This document shows, piece by piece, positions 45,329 through 53,726 of a stretch of 64,000 bases of DNA. Source of the DNA: Virgifigura deserti (lineage in GTDB: Bacteria; Pseudomonadota; Alphaproteobacteria; Dongiales; Dongiaceae); the NCBI GenBank assembly GCA_003576685.1, contig QOZR01000017.1:34096-98095 (forward strand), written 5' to 3'. Below the pieces are notes generated by a model. That model ran no database searches and had not been told where the DNA came from. It saw only the letters and a list, made by a program, of their open reading frames with translations. The position numbers and the translations under genes were made by a program. The number at the start of each line of letters is the position of its first letter. Within the stretch, counting starts at the first letter, position 1.

Positions 45329-46336
45329 TCATTGCGTGACGTCGGGAGTCAGCCCACGTTCCGTGTAATACTTCACGGCGCCGGGATGACCAGGCACCGC
45401 CCAGGGACCGGTCAGCGCCTTCGGATTGCCGGCGAACGGCAGGAGATAGTCGGCCTGCTTCGCCATTTCCGGCAGAAGCTTCTCGACATAGGTCTTGGTG
45501 ATGTCGTAGGCGGCCTTCTCGGAGAGGTTATCGCGGTGGGCGATCACGTAGTTGCGGTCACCGAGGGTCAACAGGTCCTGATCGAGCCCCTTGAAGCTGC
45601 CGGCCTTGACCGTCGTCGGCCACATCCAACGATAGAGCTTGGCAACGTCGCCGAACTTCTCCTTCTCGACGCCGATATAGCGAAGCGGCACACTGTAGGA
45701 CAGCTCGGCGAAGGAGGGATCCGGCACCGGCTGGGTTGCGATCGCCGCGTCAATAGCCCCCTCCGCGAGTGCGTTCGCCGCTTCCGAATGCGACAGCTTC
45801 ACCGTCGTCAGTTCGTTGAAGTCGGACTTGGTGTCCGGCGTCCGCGTGAAACCATGGGCCTCCAGGATGAAGGCGTTCTTGATCTCGTTCGACGAGCCGG
45901 CGGGTCCAATGGCAACGCGTTTGCCGCGGAGATCGTCGATGCTCTTGATCGAAGAATCGGCTCGCGTGAAGATGACGGTCGCCTGCTCGTTCATCACCCA
46001 GAGAATCGTCGCGGGAATGGGCTGACCTTCATAGCTTGCCTGCCCGTGATAGGCGGCGTGCAGCCGTTCCGGAGAGACGATCGCCATCTGAACCTCACCG
46101 CGGCGCAGGAGATCGAGATTCTGTGTCGTGCCGCTGACGGCCTCGTTGGTGATCGACATCTCCGGCAGATGCGGCCGGGCCATGCCGATAAGCATGCCGG
46201 CATAAACATATTGCGAGCTGCCACTCGCCGAGGAGCCGAACGAGATGAACTTGTCGTCCTGGGCCTCGGCATTGGGCACAACGGCCGCGGACAACACCAG
46301 GCCAGCCAAGCCACAAAGAATCGTCTTGAGTCTCAT
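45329..46336 (-). CDS. TAXI-family TRAP transporter solute receptor
   Basis: A 335-residue periplasmic receptor. Sec signal: RLKTILCGLAGLVLSAAVV then PNAEAQ. FISFGSSASGSSQYVYAG and GKRVAIGPAGSSNEIKN are typical of TAXI receptors. The start is ATG 46336 behind GGGAGG; the longer frame from 46381 would enter the operator region. First gene of the module C operon, immediately downstream of the three LacI-type operators. Confidence 0.92.
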   Translation of the reverse strand: MRLKTILCGLAGLVLSAAVVPNAEAQDDKFISFGSSASGSSQYVYAGMLIGMARPHLPEMSITNEAVSGTTQNLDLLRRGEVQMAIVSPERLHAAYHGQASYEGQPIPATILWVMNEQATVIFTRADSSIKSIDDLRGKRVAIGPAGSSNEIKNAFILEAHGFTRTPDTKSDFNELTTVKLSHSEAANALAEGAIDAAIATQPVPDPSFAELSYSVPLRYIGVEKEKFGDVAKLYRWMWPTTVKAGSFKGLDQDLLTLGDRNYVIAHRDNLSEKAAYDITKTYVEKLLPEMAKQADYLLPFAGNPKALTGPWAVPGHPGAVKYYTERGLTPDVTQ

Positions 46337-46376
46337 GAAGTTCCTCCCTTCAGGTTTGAGCGGCGTAACGGAACCG

Positions 46377-46442
46377 TTCAAGCGCTTCCATGCCTTTGGT
46401 CTTGTGGAAGCGCTTCCATGATCGAGTATGGAAGCGCTTCCA
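46377..46442. promoter_or_regulatory. Three LacI-type operators in the divergent promoter
   Basis: TGGAAGCGCTTCCA, a perfect 14-bp palindrome, occurs at 46405-46418 and 46429-46442. A third copy with two changes (TTCAAGCGCTTCCA) lies at 46377-46390. Centre spacings are about 28 and 24 bp. The central GCGC core in a pseudo-symmetric palindrome is the classic LacI/GntR-family site. The array lies between the TAXI gene and the LacI-family gene and should control both. Confidence 0.88.
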
Positions 46443-46490
46443 TTTCACTGTCAACCGATTTAATGTTCGCGTGGAATTGGAGGGCAAGCG

Positions 46491-47504
46491 GTGGAGAAGA
46501 CGCGCGATCAGGTTCGGATGATCGATGTGGCACGACGCGCCAAGGTCGGCCTCGTCACCGTTTCGCGCGTCCTGAACGAGCCTGGCAAGGTCGCCGAAGA
46601 GACCCGCCAGCGCGTTCTCCAAGCGATCCAGGAGATCGGCTATGTCCCGAACTTGGTCGCCGGCAGTCTCGCGTCCAACCGCACCCATGTCATTGCCGCG
46701 ATCGTGCCGACGATCGGCAATCCCGTGTTCAGCGAGACGATCGACGCGATGGCGCAGGAACTGCGCGGCGAGGGCTATCACCTGCTGCTCGGCAACGGCG
46801 GCCACTCGGGCCGGGAGGAGGAAGGCCTGATCGCCAAGTTCCTTGCCCGCCGGCCGGACGGACTGTTCATCCACGGCGGCCGACACACGCCCGAGACCTG
46901 CGCGATGCTGCGCCGATCCGGAATCCCGATCGTCGAATCCGGCGATCTTCGCCGGCCCGAGCCCATCGACATGGTGGTGAGCTACTCGAACTTCGCCGCC
47001 GCGGAGGCGATGACGACCTATCTGCTCGAGCGGAATTACCGCCGGATCGGCTTCGTCGGCCGCGCCTCCAAGGAGAACGACCGCTCCCTGGAGCGGCAGC
47101 GGGGCTTCAGGGCGGCGTTCGAGCGATTGGGACTCGAGGTTGACCCCCGATGGATTCTGGAGACCTCCCTCGGCTATCGCGAGGGTGCCGAAGCGCTTGT
47201 CGCGCTGCGCGAGCGCACACCTGGACTCGAGGCCGTGTTCTTCGCTGGTGACGTCTGGGCCGCCGGCGCCCTTTACGAATGCTTGCGCCGCGGCTGGTCC
47301 GTCCCGACCGACATCGCGATTGCCGGCTTCGACGACCACGCCGTCGCCTCGCAGACCGTACCGACATTGACGACGGTGCGCGTGCTGCGCGGCGAGATCG
47401 GACGGCGGTCGGCACGGCTGATCCTGGACCGCTTGAATGGCGGGACAGTGGATGAACCGATCATCGACGTCGGCTTCGAGATCATCGCCCGGGAGAGTGC
47501 CTGA
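46491..47504 (+). CDS. LacI-family (GntR-like) transcriptional repressor
   Basis: A 337-residue repressor. Helix-turn-helix and hinge: MIDVARRAKVGLVTVSRVLN and IGYVPNLVAGSLAS. A periplasmic-binding-protein-like effector domain follows (VIAAIVPTIGNPVFSETIDA to AIAGFDDHAVASQTVPTLTT). It starts at GTG 46491. The operators between it and the TAXI operon are its probable targets; the inducer is likely the imported acid or an early intermediate. Similar to gluconate repressor GntR in general architecture. Confidence 0.93.
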   Translation: MEKTRDQVRMIDVARRAKVGLVTVSRVLNEPGKVAEETRQRVLQAIQEIGYVPNLVAGSLASNRTHVIAAIVPTIGNPVFSETIDAMAQELRGEGYHLLLGNGGHSGREEEGLIAKFLARRPDGLFIHGGRHTPETCAMLRRSGIPIVESGDLRRPEPIDMVVSYSNFAAAEAMTTYLLERNYRRIGFVGRASKENDRSLERQRGFRAAFERLGLEVDPRWILETSLGYREGAEALVALRERTPGLEAVFFAGDVWAAGALYECLRRGWSVPTDIAIAGFDDHAVASQTVPTLTTVRVLRGEIGRRSARLILDRLNGGTVDEPIIDVGFEIIARESA

Positions 47505-47524
47505 GTGATTGCGATGCGTTGCCG

Positions 47525-48280
47525 TCAGCGGGCGAGCCAGCCACCATCGACCGCGACGACGCTGCCGGTCACATAGGAGGACGCGGGCGATGCGAGGAAC
47601 AGAACCGCCGTTGCGAGATCTTCCGGGCGGCCCCATCGCCCGGCCGGAATGCGGTCGAGGATCTGACGGTTCCGGGCGGGATCGACACGCAGAGCCTCGG
47701 TGTTGTCGGTCTCCATGTAACCCGGCGCGATCGCGTTGACCGTGATCCCGTGCGGCGCGAGTTCGTTGGCGAGAAGGCGCGTCACGCCGGCGACGCCGTG
47801 CTTGCTCGCCGTATAGGACGGCACTCGAATGCCTCCCTGGAAGGAGAGAATCGACGCGATGTTGATGATCCGGCCCTCCGCGCCCCGCGCGACCATGCGG
47901 CGCGCGACGGCTTGGGAGAGGAAGAACATGGCTTTCAGATTGACGGTCATCACCGCATCCCAGTCCTCTTCCTGGAAGTCGAGGACCGGCGCGCGACGAA
48001 TTACGCCGGCATTGTTGACCAGGATATCGAGCGGTCCGACATCGGCCTGGGTTTCGCCAACGATCTCCTCGAGGTCAGAGACCCGGGCGAGATCGAACAC
48101 GACTTCGGTGAACCGCCGGCCGGTGGCGAGGATCTGCTTGGCCGTCGCCGGCATCGGCGTGGATCCGAGTCCGACGATATCCGCGCCGGCCTCTGCAAGC
48201 GCGCAGGCGAGCGCACGACCAAGGCCCGACCGGGCGCCGGTGACGAGCGCGGTTCGTCCGGACAAATCGAACCAGTTCAT
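47525..48280 (-). CDS. kduD: SDR dehydrogenase, 2-deoxy-D-gluconate/KDG 3-dehydrogenase type
   Basis: A 251-residue short-chain dehydrogenase. The NAD motif is VTGARSGLGRAL, then NNAGVIRR, catalytic Ser in ASILSFQGG and the YTASK motif. The strands FQGGIRVPSYTASKHGVAGV and LASPASSYVTGSVVAVDGGW match KduD. Convergent with the LacI gene and divergent from the kinase remnant. The acid-sugar context (KDG kinase, KDPG aldolase remnants) supports a role in keto-deoxy sugar acid metabolism. Confidence 0.88.
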   Translation of the reverse strand: MNWFDLSGRTALVTGARSGLGRALACALAEAGADIVGLGSTPMPATAKQILATGRRFTEVVFDLARVSDLEEIVGETQADVGPLDILVNNAGVIRRAPVLDFQEEDWDAVMTVNLKAMFFLSQAVARRMVARGAEGRIINIASILSFQGGIRVPSYTASKHGVAGVTRLLANELAPHGITVNAIAPGYMETDNTEALRVDPARNRQILDRIPAGRWGRPEDLATAVLFLASPASSYVTGSVVAVDGGWLAR

Positions 48281-48445
48281 CGGGTATCCCTCTCGTCGGT
48301 ATCGACTTTACGCAGATCAGAACGGGCGGTCCGGCCCGGTTGCGCGAAGTGCCGCCGAGAATGACACCGGTTTTCCGCGAATTTCAATCCGGGCCGTACG
48401 GCACGATGGTAAGACCTTGCCACTGCCGACGCGAACGGAGCGCCG

Positions 48446-48574
48446 ATGAGCGGTCCGGCCGAAACCCTCTGCGTGGGTGAATGCATGATCGAGTTCGCGC
48501 GCGGATGCGACCAACGATTCGACATCGCTTTCGGCGGCGATACGTTCAACACGGCCGCCTATCTCGCGCAGTCT
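48446..48574 (+). pseudogene. kdgK: 2-keto-3-deoxygluconate kinase, N-terminal fragment
   Basis: ETLCVGECMIEF and FDIAFGGDTFNTAAYLAQ are the first conserved blocks of KDG kinases of the PfkB family. After 43 codons the sequence passes directly into the Rep remnant. The ATP-binding and catalytic C-terminus is gone. It is the outermost, broken gene of module C, mirroring the truncated aldolase on the other side. Confidence 0.78.
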
Positions 48575-48576
48575 AG

Positions 48577-48985
48577 CGTCACCGCGAACTGCGGGAGACC
48601 CGCAACGAGTCGTTTGCGCAGATCGTCCTCGGCAGCGAATGCTTCGCCCTCAAGCCGCATGGCCGGAACCCTTACAAATTCGTCCTGGCGAACAAGGCCT
48701 TCGAGGTCCGCCTGAGAGAGCGGATGCGGCCCAACTTTCATGTCCAAATCTTCAGCGAGGCGCTCTGGCAGGAGGGCCTCGACGCCGTGCTCCAGCGCCT
48801 GACGCAGTGGTTCGCCTCGCTCGGCTTCAGTCCCGAGCGCGACGAGGTCTGCGGCAAGTGGCACGAACACCAGCAGACGCAGACCGTCACGCTGAGCGTG
48901 GGTGTGACGTGGTGATCCGCGTCTATGACAAGGTGGCCGAGATCCGGCAGGCCAGCGCCAAGGTGTGGGTGCCGGGAGGAAGCTG
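48577..48985 (+). pseudogene. Plasmid/element replication initiation protein remnant (Rep_trans-like)
   Basis: ETRNESFAQIVLGSECFALK, PHGRNPYKFVLANKAFEVRL and QIFSEALWQEGLDAVLQRL are followed, after a shortened and frameshifted part, by VIRVYDKVAEIRQASAKVW. I recognise this as a rolling-circle-type replication initiation factor common in alphaproteobacterial integrative elements; the tyrosine-bearing YDKVAEI strand remains but the middle is deleted. It ends just before a terminator and repeat R4. Confidence 0.65.
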
Positions 48986-48997
48986 ATGCCGAATCGC

Positions 48998-49031
48998 AAA
49001 CGCCCGCCCTGGTTTCCCAGGGCGGGCGTTT
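48998..49031. terminator. Very strong terminator before R4
   Basis: A perfect 15-bp stem, AAACGCCCGCCCTGG and CCAGGGCGGGCGTTT, with a 4-base loop and T-run. The A-run on the other side makes it bidirectional. It is homologous in position and outer stem to 37275-37309. Confidence 0.9.
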
Positions 49032-49052
49032 TGTATCGAGTCAGATGTCGGT

Positions 49053-49385
49053 GGTTGCGGGGCCCGATACCCCCTTTACCGAAAAGCGCTCTGGCTGCGT
49101 CGAGGTCGGCTGATACGCGAGTAGATGAACCTGTTAGGCAGGTTCAAATCCCGGGCCTGAAACCACCGACAGTTAACAGTTACTTGAAGTGACGGCCTAG
49201 AGAAACGCTTCGGCCAGAAAATAGGGCGAGACGAACGAGTTAAGCGCGATTAGGCACAAAGGGCTACCTGTGCCCCCTACTGGCAAGGTCCCTAGCCTCA
49301 CTGACAGCATTCTTTCGACGAAGCCTGAAGGCCCGGTTCAGATCTCCGAGTTCAGCCTCTAGTCGGACATCAGATTCTGATCGCT
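49053..49385 (+). repeat. Repeat R4, long form with flanking homology to R3
   Basis: GGTGGTTGCGGGG, a 93-bp insert (49063-49155, nearly identical to that in R1), then CCTGAAACCACCGACAGTTAAC. AGTTACTTGAAGTGAC and about 190 bp homologous to R3 follow. Inside the insert, TGAACCTG and CAGGTTCA form an 8-bp hairpin with a 5-base loop (49126-49146); CAGGTTCAAATCC resembles a tRNA T-arm. Confidence 0.85.
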
Positions 49386-49575
49386 GGTATATTGTGGTCT
49401 GACCCAGAGCCGTCATTCGATATGCCGAGGCGGCTCGTACGCAAAGGGTGGAAAGCGGCCGCTGCACATCCTCTGGGCGGCTCACCCGGATGCATCAGAG
49501 ACCGATCTTCACGCCCTCGAACATGCTGATGTACTTCTCCCGGCGATCAGGAGCAATCGGCTCAAGGCGGCAGGC

Positions 49576-49745
49576 CTAGTGGATCGAATCCAACACTTGG
49601 TGCCCGCGCTTGACGGCGGCGATGATTCTGTCGGGATCGGCGGTCCAGGTGAAGGGTCTGGGGTCGGGGTTGGTCTCGGCGATGAAGCGGTTGATGGTGG
49701 CCTGAGCTCGACGATGGAGCGGAACACGCCGCGCGTCAGACGGCG
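49576..49745 (-). pseudogene. IS630-family transposase, C-terminal fragment
   Basis: TINRFIAETNPDPRPFTWTA and DPDRIIAAVKRGHQVLDSIH end at TAG 49576; this is the highly conserved tail of IS630 transposases. The upstream part (VFRSIVEL) is in another frame. The catalytic DDE segments are missing. It closes the mobile-element debris to the right of R4. Confidence 0.8.
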
Positions 49746-49844
49746 CCTGGCATGCCGGGCACACTCGCATGGCCAAGCCGGCCTGTGAATCCTATGATTG
49801 CGTCAGTGCACTAGCATTCGGCTAGAACGCTTGCCGACGATCTG

Positions 49845-51482
49845 GTGAGAGAAAACAATGTGAAGTTGACGAGCGATGCGCAGGACGACCCTCCGTTCCT
49901 GCTTACGACGTCCCCACCTGGCCGGAGCCAAGAGCGGCTGGCGGTTTGCGTGCTGGTGGTGCTAGTTGGCCCACTATTGATCACGGCGCCGTTTGCGCGC
50001 GTTCCGCTGACGAACACCGAAGTACTGCTGCCGGCTTATGCCGGCGCCGTGTTTGTCATCGAACTGATTACCTCAGCCTTGCTGTTCGCGCTGTTTTCGA
50101 TTCAGCGTTCTCGAGCCGTTCTCGCCCTCTCGATCGGCTACCTCTTCTCCGGGCTGATGGTGGTGCCGTGGGCGCTCACCTTCCCCGGCGTTTTCGCATC
50201 GCTCGGTCTCCCGGATGCGGGTCTGCAGAGCACCGCTTCGATCGCCACGCTGCGGCGCCTCGGCTTCCCGCTGTTCGTGCTCGCCTACGCGCTGCTGAAG
50301 AATGCGGATCCTTCCGTGCGAAGTTCGCAGGGCTCGGCGCGGAGGATAATTCTCGGAAGTGTTGCCGGGGTCGTCACCATCGCATGCGGCCTGAACTGGC
50401 TCATCGTCACGAGCGATGGCGCGCTGCCGCGGTTCATGAGCGACGCGAGGAATGTCTCCGAGTTGTGGCAGTACGTTCCAGCTACGGCAGTGTTTCTCTA
50501 CCTGTCCGGACTCGTCGTCCTCTGGACGCGTCGGCGCTCGGTGCTCGATCTTTGGCTGATGTTCGTCCTGTGCACGCTGCTCATCGAGCTTGTTCTTCTC
50601 TCTTATGTTAGTGCGGGTCATCGCCTCAGCCTCGGCTGGTGGGCGGGACGTTTCTACGGATTCATCTCGGTAAGCGTCGTCCTGCTCGTCCTGCTTTCGG
50701 AGACGACGACGCTATACGCTCGACTCGCCCGTTCGGTTTCGGCGGAGCGCCGCGCGCGCGAGGCTCGACTCACGGCCATGGAGGCTTTGTCGGCCTCGAT
50801 CGCGCACGAGGTCAACCAGCCACTGGCAAGCATGGTTACGAATGCCGATGCGGGCTTGCGCTGGCTTGGAAAGAAGAACCCCGAACTCGAAGAGACGCGT
50901 GCGGCACTGAAGCGTATCGTCAGTGACGGTCACCGCGCCGGCAAGGTGATCGAAGGCATCAGGACGATGTTCAAGAAAGGCGCTCAGGAACGCGTACCGC
51001 TGAATATGAATCAACTCATTCGCAATGTCCTCAAGCGCAATCAGGGCGAGGCGCAGCTTGGCCGCGTATCCGTCGAAGCTGAGCTCGATGAGCAATTGCC
51101 GCTCACAACCGGCAACCCGATCCAGCTCCAGCAGGTCGTGTCGAACCTGGTCGCCAATGCAATCGACGCCATGAGTTCCGTGACCGACCGGCCACGAGTC
51201 CTGCGTGTCAAATCCGAACGTCACGCTTCTGGCACTGTTCTCGTGTCCGTGGCAGATTCGGGAAGCGGACTGGATCCGGAGAGCAGGGACCGGATCTTCG
51301 AGCCGTTCTTTACGACCAAATCCGACGGGATGGGCATGGGCCTTATGTTTTGCCGGTCGATTATCGAGGCTCACGGTGGGCGGCTATGGGCGACAGACAA
51401 CATTCCGCAGGGCAGCATCTTTCAGTTCACGCTGCCGGACAACGAGGACGATGCCTTGCCGACTGCGGGGCGGGTGCGATGA
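49845..51482 (+). CDS. Membrane sensor histidine kinase (MASE4-like sensor)
   Basis: A 545-residue kinase with about eight hydrophobic segments in residues 30-290, resembling the MASE4 sensor. The phosphoacceptor is His321 in SASIAHEVNQPLAS, followed by the HATPase (VVSNLVANAID; VADSGSGLDP; TTKSDGMGMGL). This HEVNQPL type belongs to the FixL/TodS-like HPK4 group. GTG 49845 or GTG 49860 could be the start. The stop overlaps the FixJ-type regulator (ATGA), so they form a two-component pair. Confidence 0.92.
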   Translation: MRENNVKLTSDAQDDPPFLLTTSPPGRSQERLAVCVLVVLVGPLLITAPFARVPLTNTEVLLPAYAGAVFVIELITSALLFALFSIQRSRAVLALSIGYLFSGLMVVPWALTFPGVFASLGLPDAGLQSTASIATLRRLGFPLFVLAYALLKNADPSVRSSQGSARRIILGSVAGVVTIACGLNWLIVTSDGALPRFMSDARNVSELWQYVPATAVFLYLSGLVVLWTRRRSVLDLWLMFVLCTLLIELVLLSYVSAGHRLSLGWWAGRFYGFISVSVVLLVLLSETTTLYARLARSVSAERRAREARLTAMEALSASIAHEVNQPLASMVTNADAGLRWLGKKNPELEETRAALKRIVSDGHRAGKVIEGIRTMFKKGAQERVPLNMNQLIRNVLKRNQGEAQLGRVSVEAELDEQLPLTTGNPIQLQQVVSNLVANAIDAMSSVTDRPRVLRVKSERHASGTVLVSVADSGSGLDPESRDRIFEPFFTTKSDGMGMGLMFCRSIIEAHGGRLWATDNIPQGSIFQFTLPDNEDDALPTAGRVR

Positions 51483-52105
51483 GCTCGGAGCAGTCCGTCG
51501 TCTTCGTCATCGATGACGAACCCTCCATGCGCGCATCCATTGAGAGCCTGCTGCTCTCCGTCGGGCATATGACACAGGCGTTCGCAACGACTCAAGAGTT
51601 CGTGCTCAGCGAGCGACCGGACGTGCCGGGCTGCCTGGTGCTCGACGTCCGATTGCCGGGCAGGAGCGGGCTCGAGTTCCAACAGGAGTTGGCCAGGTCG
51701 GACATCCGGCTTCCCATAGTTTTCATCACTGGCCATGGCGATGTCGCGATGTCCGTGACCGCGATGAAAGCAGGAGCTATTGAGTTTCTCACCAAGCCGT
51801 TCCGCGATCAGGATCTGCTCGACGCAGTTCATAGGGGTATCGAGATCGACCGTGGCCGCCGAGCAGAGTCGATGATGCTCGCGGAACTGTGGCAACGCTT
51901 CGACTCGCTGACGCCGCGCGAGCGCGAAGTCATGGCGCTCGTTGCTGCCGGGCAGTTGAACAAGCAGATTGCCGCAGAGCTCGATCTCAGCGAGATCACG
52001 GTAAAGGTTCATCGCGGCCAGGTCATGCGCAAGATGCAAGCGAAGTCGCTGCCGGATTTGGTGCGTTTCGCCGACAGGCTGGCTGCCGATACCATAAAGC
52101 CTTAG
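51479..52105 (+). CDS. FixJ/NarL-type response regulator
   Basis: A 208-residue regulator. The receiver domain has Asp56 (CLVLDVRLPGRSG) and Lys near 107 (FLTKPFR). A LuxR-type helix-turn-helix follows (LTPREREVMALVAAGQLNKQ, ITVKVHRGQVMRKM). ATG 51479 overlaps the kinase stop. The target genes are not known; the hydrolase cluster downstream is one option. Confidence 0.94.
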   Translation: MSSEQSVVFVIDDEPSMRASIESLLLSVGHMTQAFATTQEFVLSERPDVPGCLVLDVRLPGRSGLEFQQELARSDIRLPIVFITGHGDVAMSVTAMKAGAIEFLTKPFRDQDLLDAVHRGIEIDRGRRAESMMLAELWQRFDSLTPREREVMALVAAGQLNKQIAAELDLSEITVKVHRGQVMRKMQAKSLPDLVRFADRLAADTIKP

Positions 52106-52235
52106 ACGGCCGAAACCACAGTATAATTGTTCCCACCCACCTGATTTCTCCATCTTTCCCGTCGCGCACGTAGTTGTTGCGTGAGTGACACAGCGTCAGG
52201 CCCTGCTGAGACGGCCGGCCGGGCCAACGGAAAGT

Positions 52236-52628
52236 ATGGTGATGTCTGACCACACTCTGATCTCCATCGTCGACGATGACGAATCGGCCCGGGAGGCGGT
52301 CGCCGGCCTCGTCAGGTCGCTTGGATTCGTTGCTGCTGAGTTCGAGAGCGCGGCCGATTTCCTGAAATCCGATTACCTGTCGCGAACGGCCTGCTTGATT
52401 GCAGACGTGCGGATGCCGGGGATGACCGGGCCCGAGCTTCAGAATTATCTGACGGCATCGGGCACCCCGATCCCGACGGTTCTCATCACCGCCTACCTCG
52501 ATGAGGCAGCTCACGCGCGCGCGCTGAAGGCTGGGGTCCAATGCTATCTCGCGAAGCCGCTCAAGCCCGACGAGCTTCTCGCCTGCATTCGTTCAGCCAT
52601 CGGCGATGGGAACGGGAGGCTCGAATGA
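52236..52628 (+). CDS. Stand-alone FixJ-like receiver protein
   Basis: A 130-residue single receiver domain: acidic pocket IVDDDESARE, phospho-acceptor Asp57 (CLIADVRMPGMTG) and Lys107 (CYLAKPLKP). No output domain. ATG 52236 has ACGGAAAG upstream; ATG 52242 is also possible. About 130 bp after the FixJ-type gene on the same strand, it may act as a phosphate sink or connector for the kinase. Confidence 0.9.
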   Translation: MVMSDHTLISIVDDDESAREAVAGLVRSLGFVAAEFESAADFLKSDYLSRTACLIADVRMPGMTGPELQNYLTASGTPIPTVLITAYLDEAAHARALKAGVQCYLAKPLKPDELLACIRSAIGDGNGRLE

Positions 52629-52833
52629 TCGCGATCGGCGCCACAAGCCCTAAGGAGCCAAAGGGAAGAGAGTTTCTGATGCGCTTTCCAACCCCGTCGC
52701 GACACGGTGTGACGTGTTGATCGGCGGCGCGGGCTTTATCGCCGCCGCAAACCTTCCAAGGACTGCGTTGGCCACTGAAACGAAATCGACCGAGCCTTCC
52801 AGCTCTCACGACCGAACACGAGGAACCCAACCG

Positions 52834-53670
52834 ATGAGCACAATCACCACCAATGACGCAGTTGAGATCTTTTACAAGGATTGGGGCCCAAAGGACGCCC
52901 AGCCCATCGTATTTCACCATGGCTGGCCGCTCAGCTCCGACGACTGGGACGCGCAGATGCTTTTCTTCCTATCGAAGGGCTATCGCGTCGTCGCCCATGA
53001 CCGGCGCGGCCACGGACGCTCGAGCCAAGTCGCCGACGGCCACGACATCGACCACTACGCGGCCGACGCCTTTGCCCTCGCCAATGCGCTGGATCTACGG
53101 AACGCGGTTCACATCGGCCATTCCACCGGTGGTGGCGAAGTGGCGCGGTATGTGGCGAGACACGGCGAACCTGCGGGCCGGGTGGCTAAGGCCGTCCTCG
53201 TCGCCGCCATTCCGCCGCTGATGCTGAAGACCGACGGCAACCCCGAAGGCACACCGATGGAGGTCTTCGACGGTTTTCGGTCGGCACTGGCCAACAATCG
53301 CGCGCAGTTCTTCCGCGACGTCCCGTCGGGCCCGTTCTACGGATTCAACCGCAAGGGCGCGACGGTCCATGAAGGTGTGATCCAGAACTGGTGGCGGCAG
53401 GGAATGATGGGCAGCGCCAAGGCGCACTACGAGGGCATCAAGGCCTTCTCGGAAACCGACCAGACCGAGGACCTCAAGGCGATCACCGTGCCGACTTTGG
53501 TGCTGCACGGTGAGGACGACCAGGTCGTTCCGATCGCCGCCTCGGCTTTGAAGGCGGTCAAGCTGCTGCCGAACGGCACGCTGAAGACCTATCCCGGTTT
53601 CTCGCACGGGATGCTGACAGTGAACGCCGATGTGTTGAACGCAGACCTTCTGGCGTTCGTCGTCAGCTGA
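52834..53670 (+). CDS. Non-heme chloroperoxidase-type alpha/beta hydrolase
   Basis: A 278-residue hydrolase. Oxyanion HHGWPLSSDDWDAQM, Ser97 in GHSTGGGEVARYVARHG, an Asp near 229 (LHGEDDQ) and a His near 258 (GFSHGM) match cofactor-free bacterial perhydrolases/haloperoxidases, in which an acetate-bound serine makes peracid. I use ATG 52834, with GAGGAA seven bases upstream. In-frame sequence back to about 52675 reads like a decayed Tat leader (see findings). Confidence 0.9.
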   Translation: MSTITTNDAVEIFYKDWGPKDAQPIVFHHGWPLSSDDWDAQMLFFLSKGYRVVAHDRRGHGRSSQVADGHDIDHYAADAFALANALDLRNAVHIGHSTGGGEVARYVARHGEPAGRVAKAVLVAAIPPLMLKTDGNPEGTPMEVFDGFRSALANNRAQFFRDVPSGPFYGFNRKGATVHEGVIQNWWRQGMMGSAKAHYEGIKAFSETDQTEDLKAITVPTLVLHGEDDQVVPIAASALKAVKLLPNGTLKTYPGFSHGMLTVNADVLNADLLAFVVS

Positions 53671-53726
53671 GACGGCGGGCCTCCAACCAGATGGACCGGA
53701 CACACCCCACGTAGAGGAGAGAAGAC

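Noticed and set aside
45188..47143. Long plus-strand open frame of 651 codons
   Set aside because: It crosses the TAXI gene in antisense, the operator array and the LacI gene in the wrong frame.
49053..49167. tRNA or tmRNA gene in the long repeat
   Set aside because: GGTTCAAATCC and complementary GGCCCG/CGGGCC ends look tRNA-like, but the putative T-stem does not pair and no D-arm or anticodon arm fits.
49264..49485. Minus-strand ORF of 73 codons in the R4 flank
   Set aside because: Protein-like near its end, but the homologous region in R3 has a stop in the same frame and no family is recognised.
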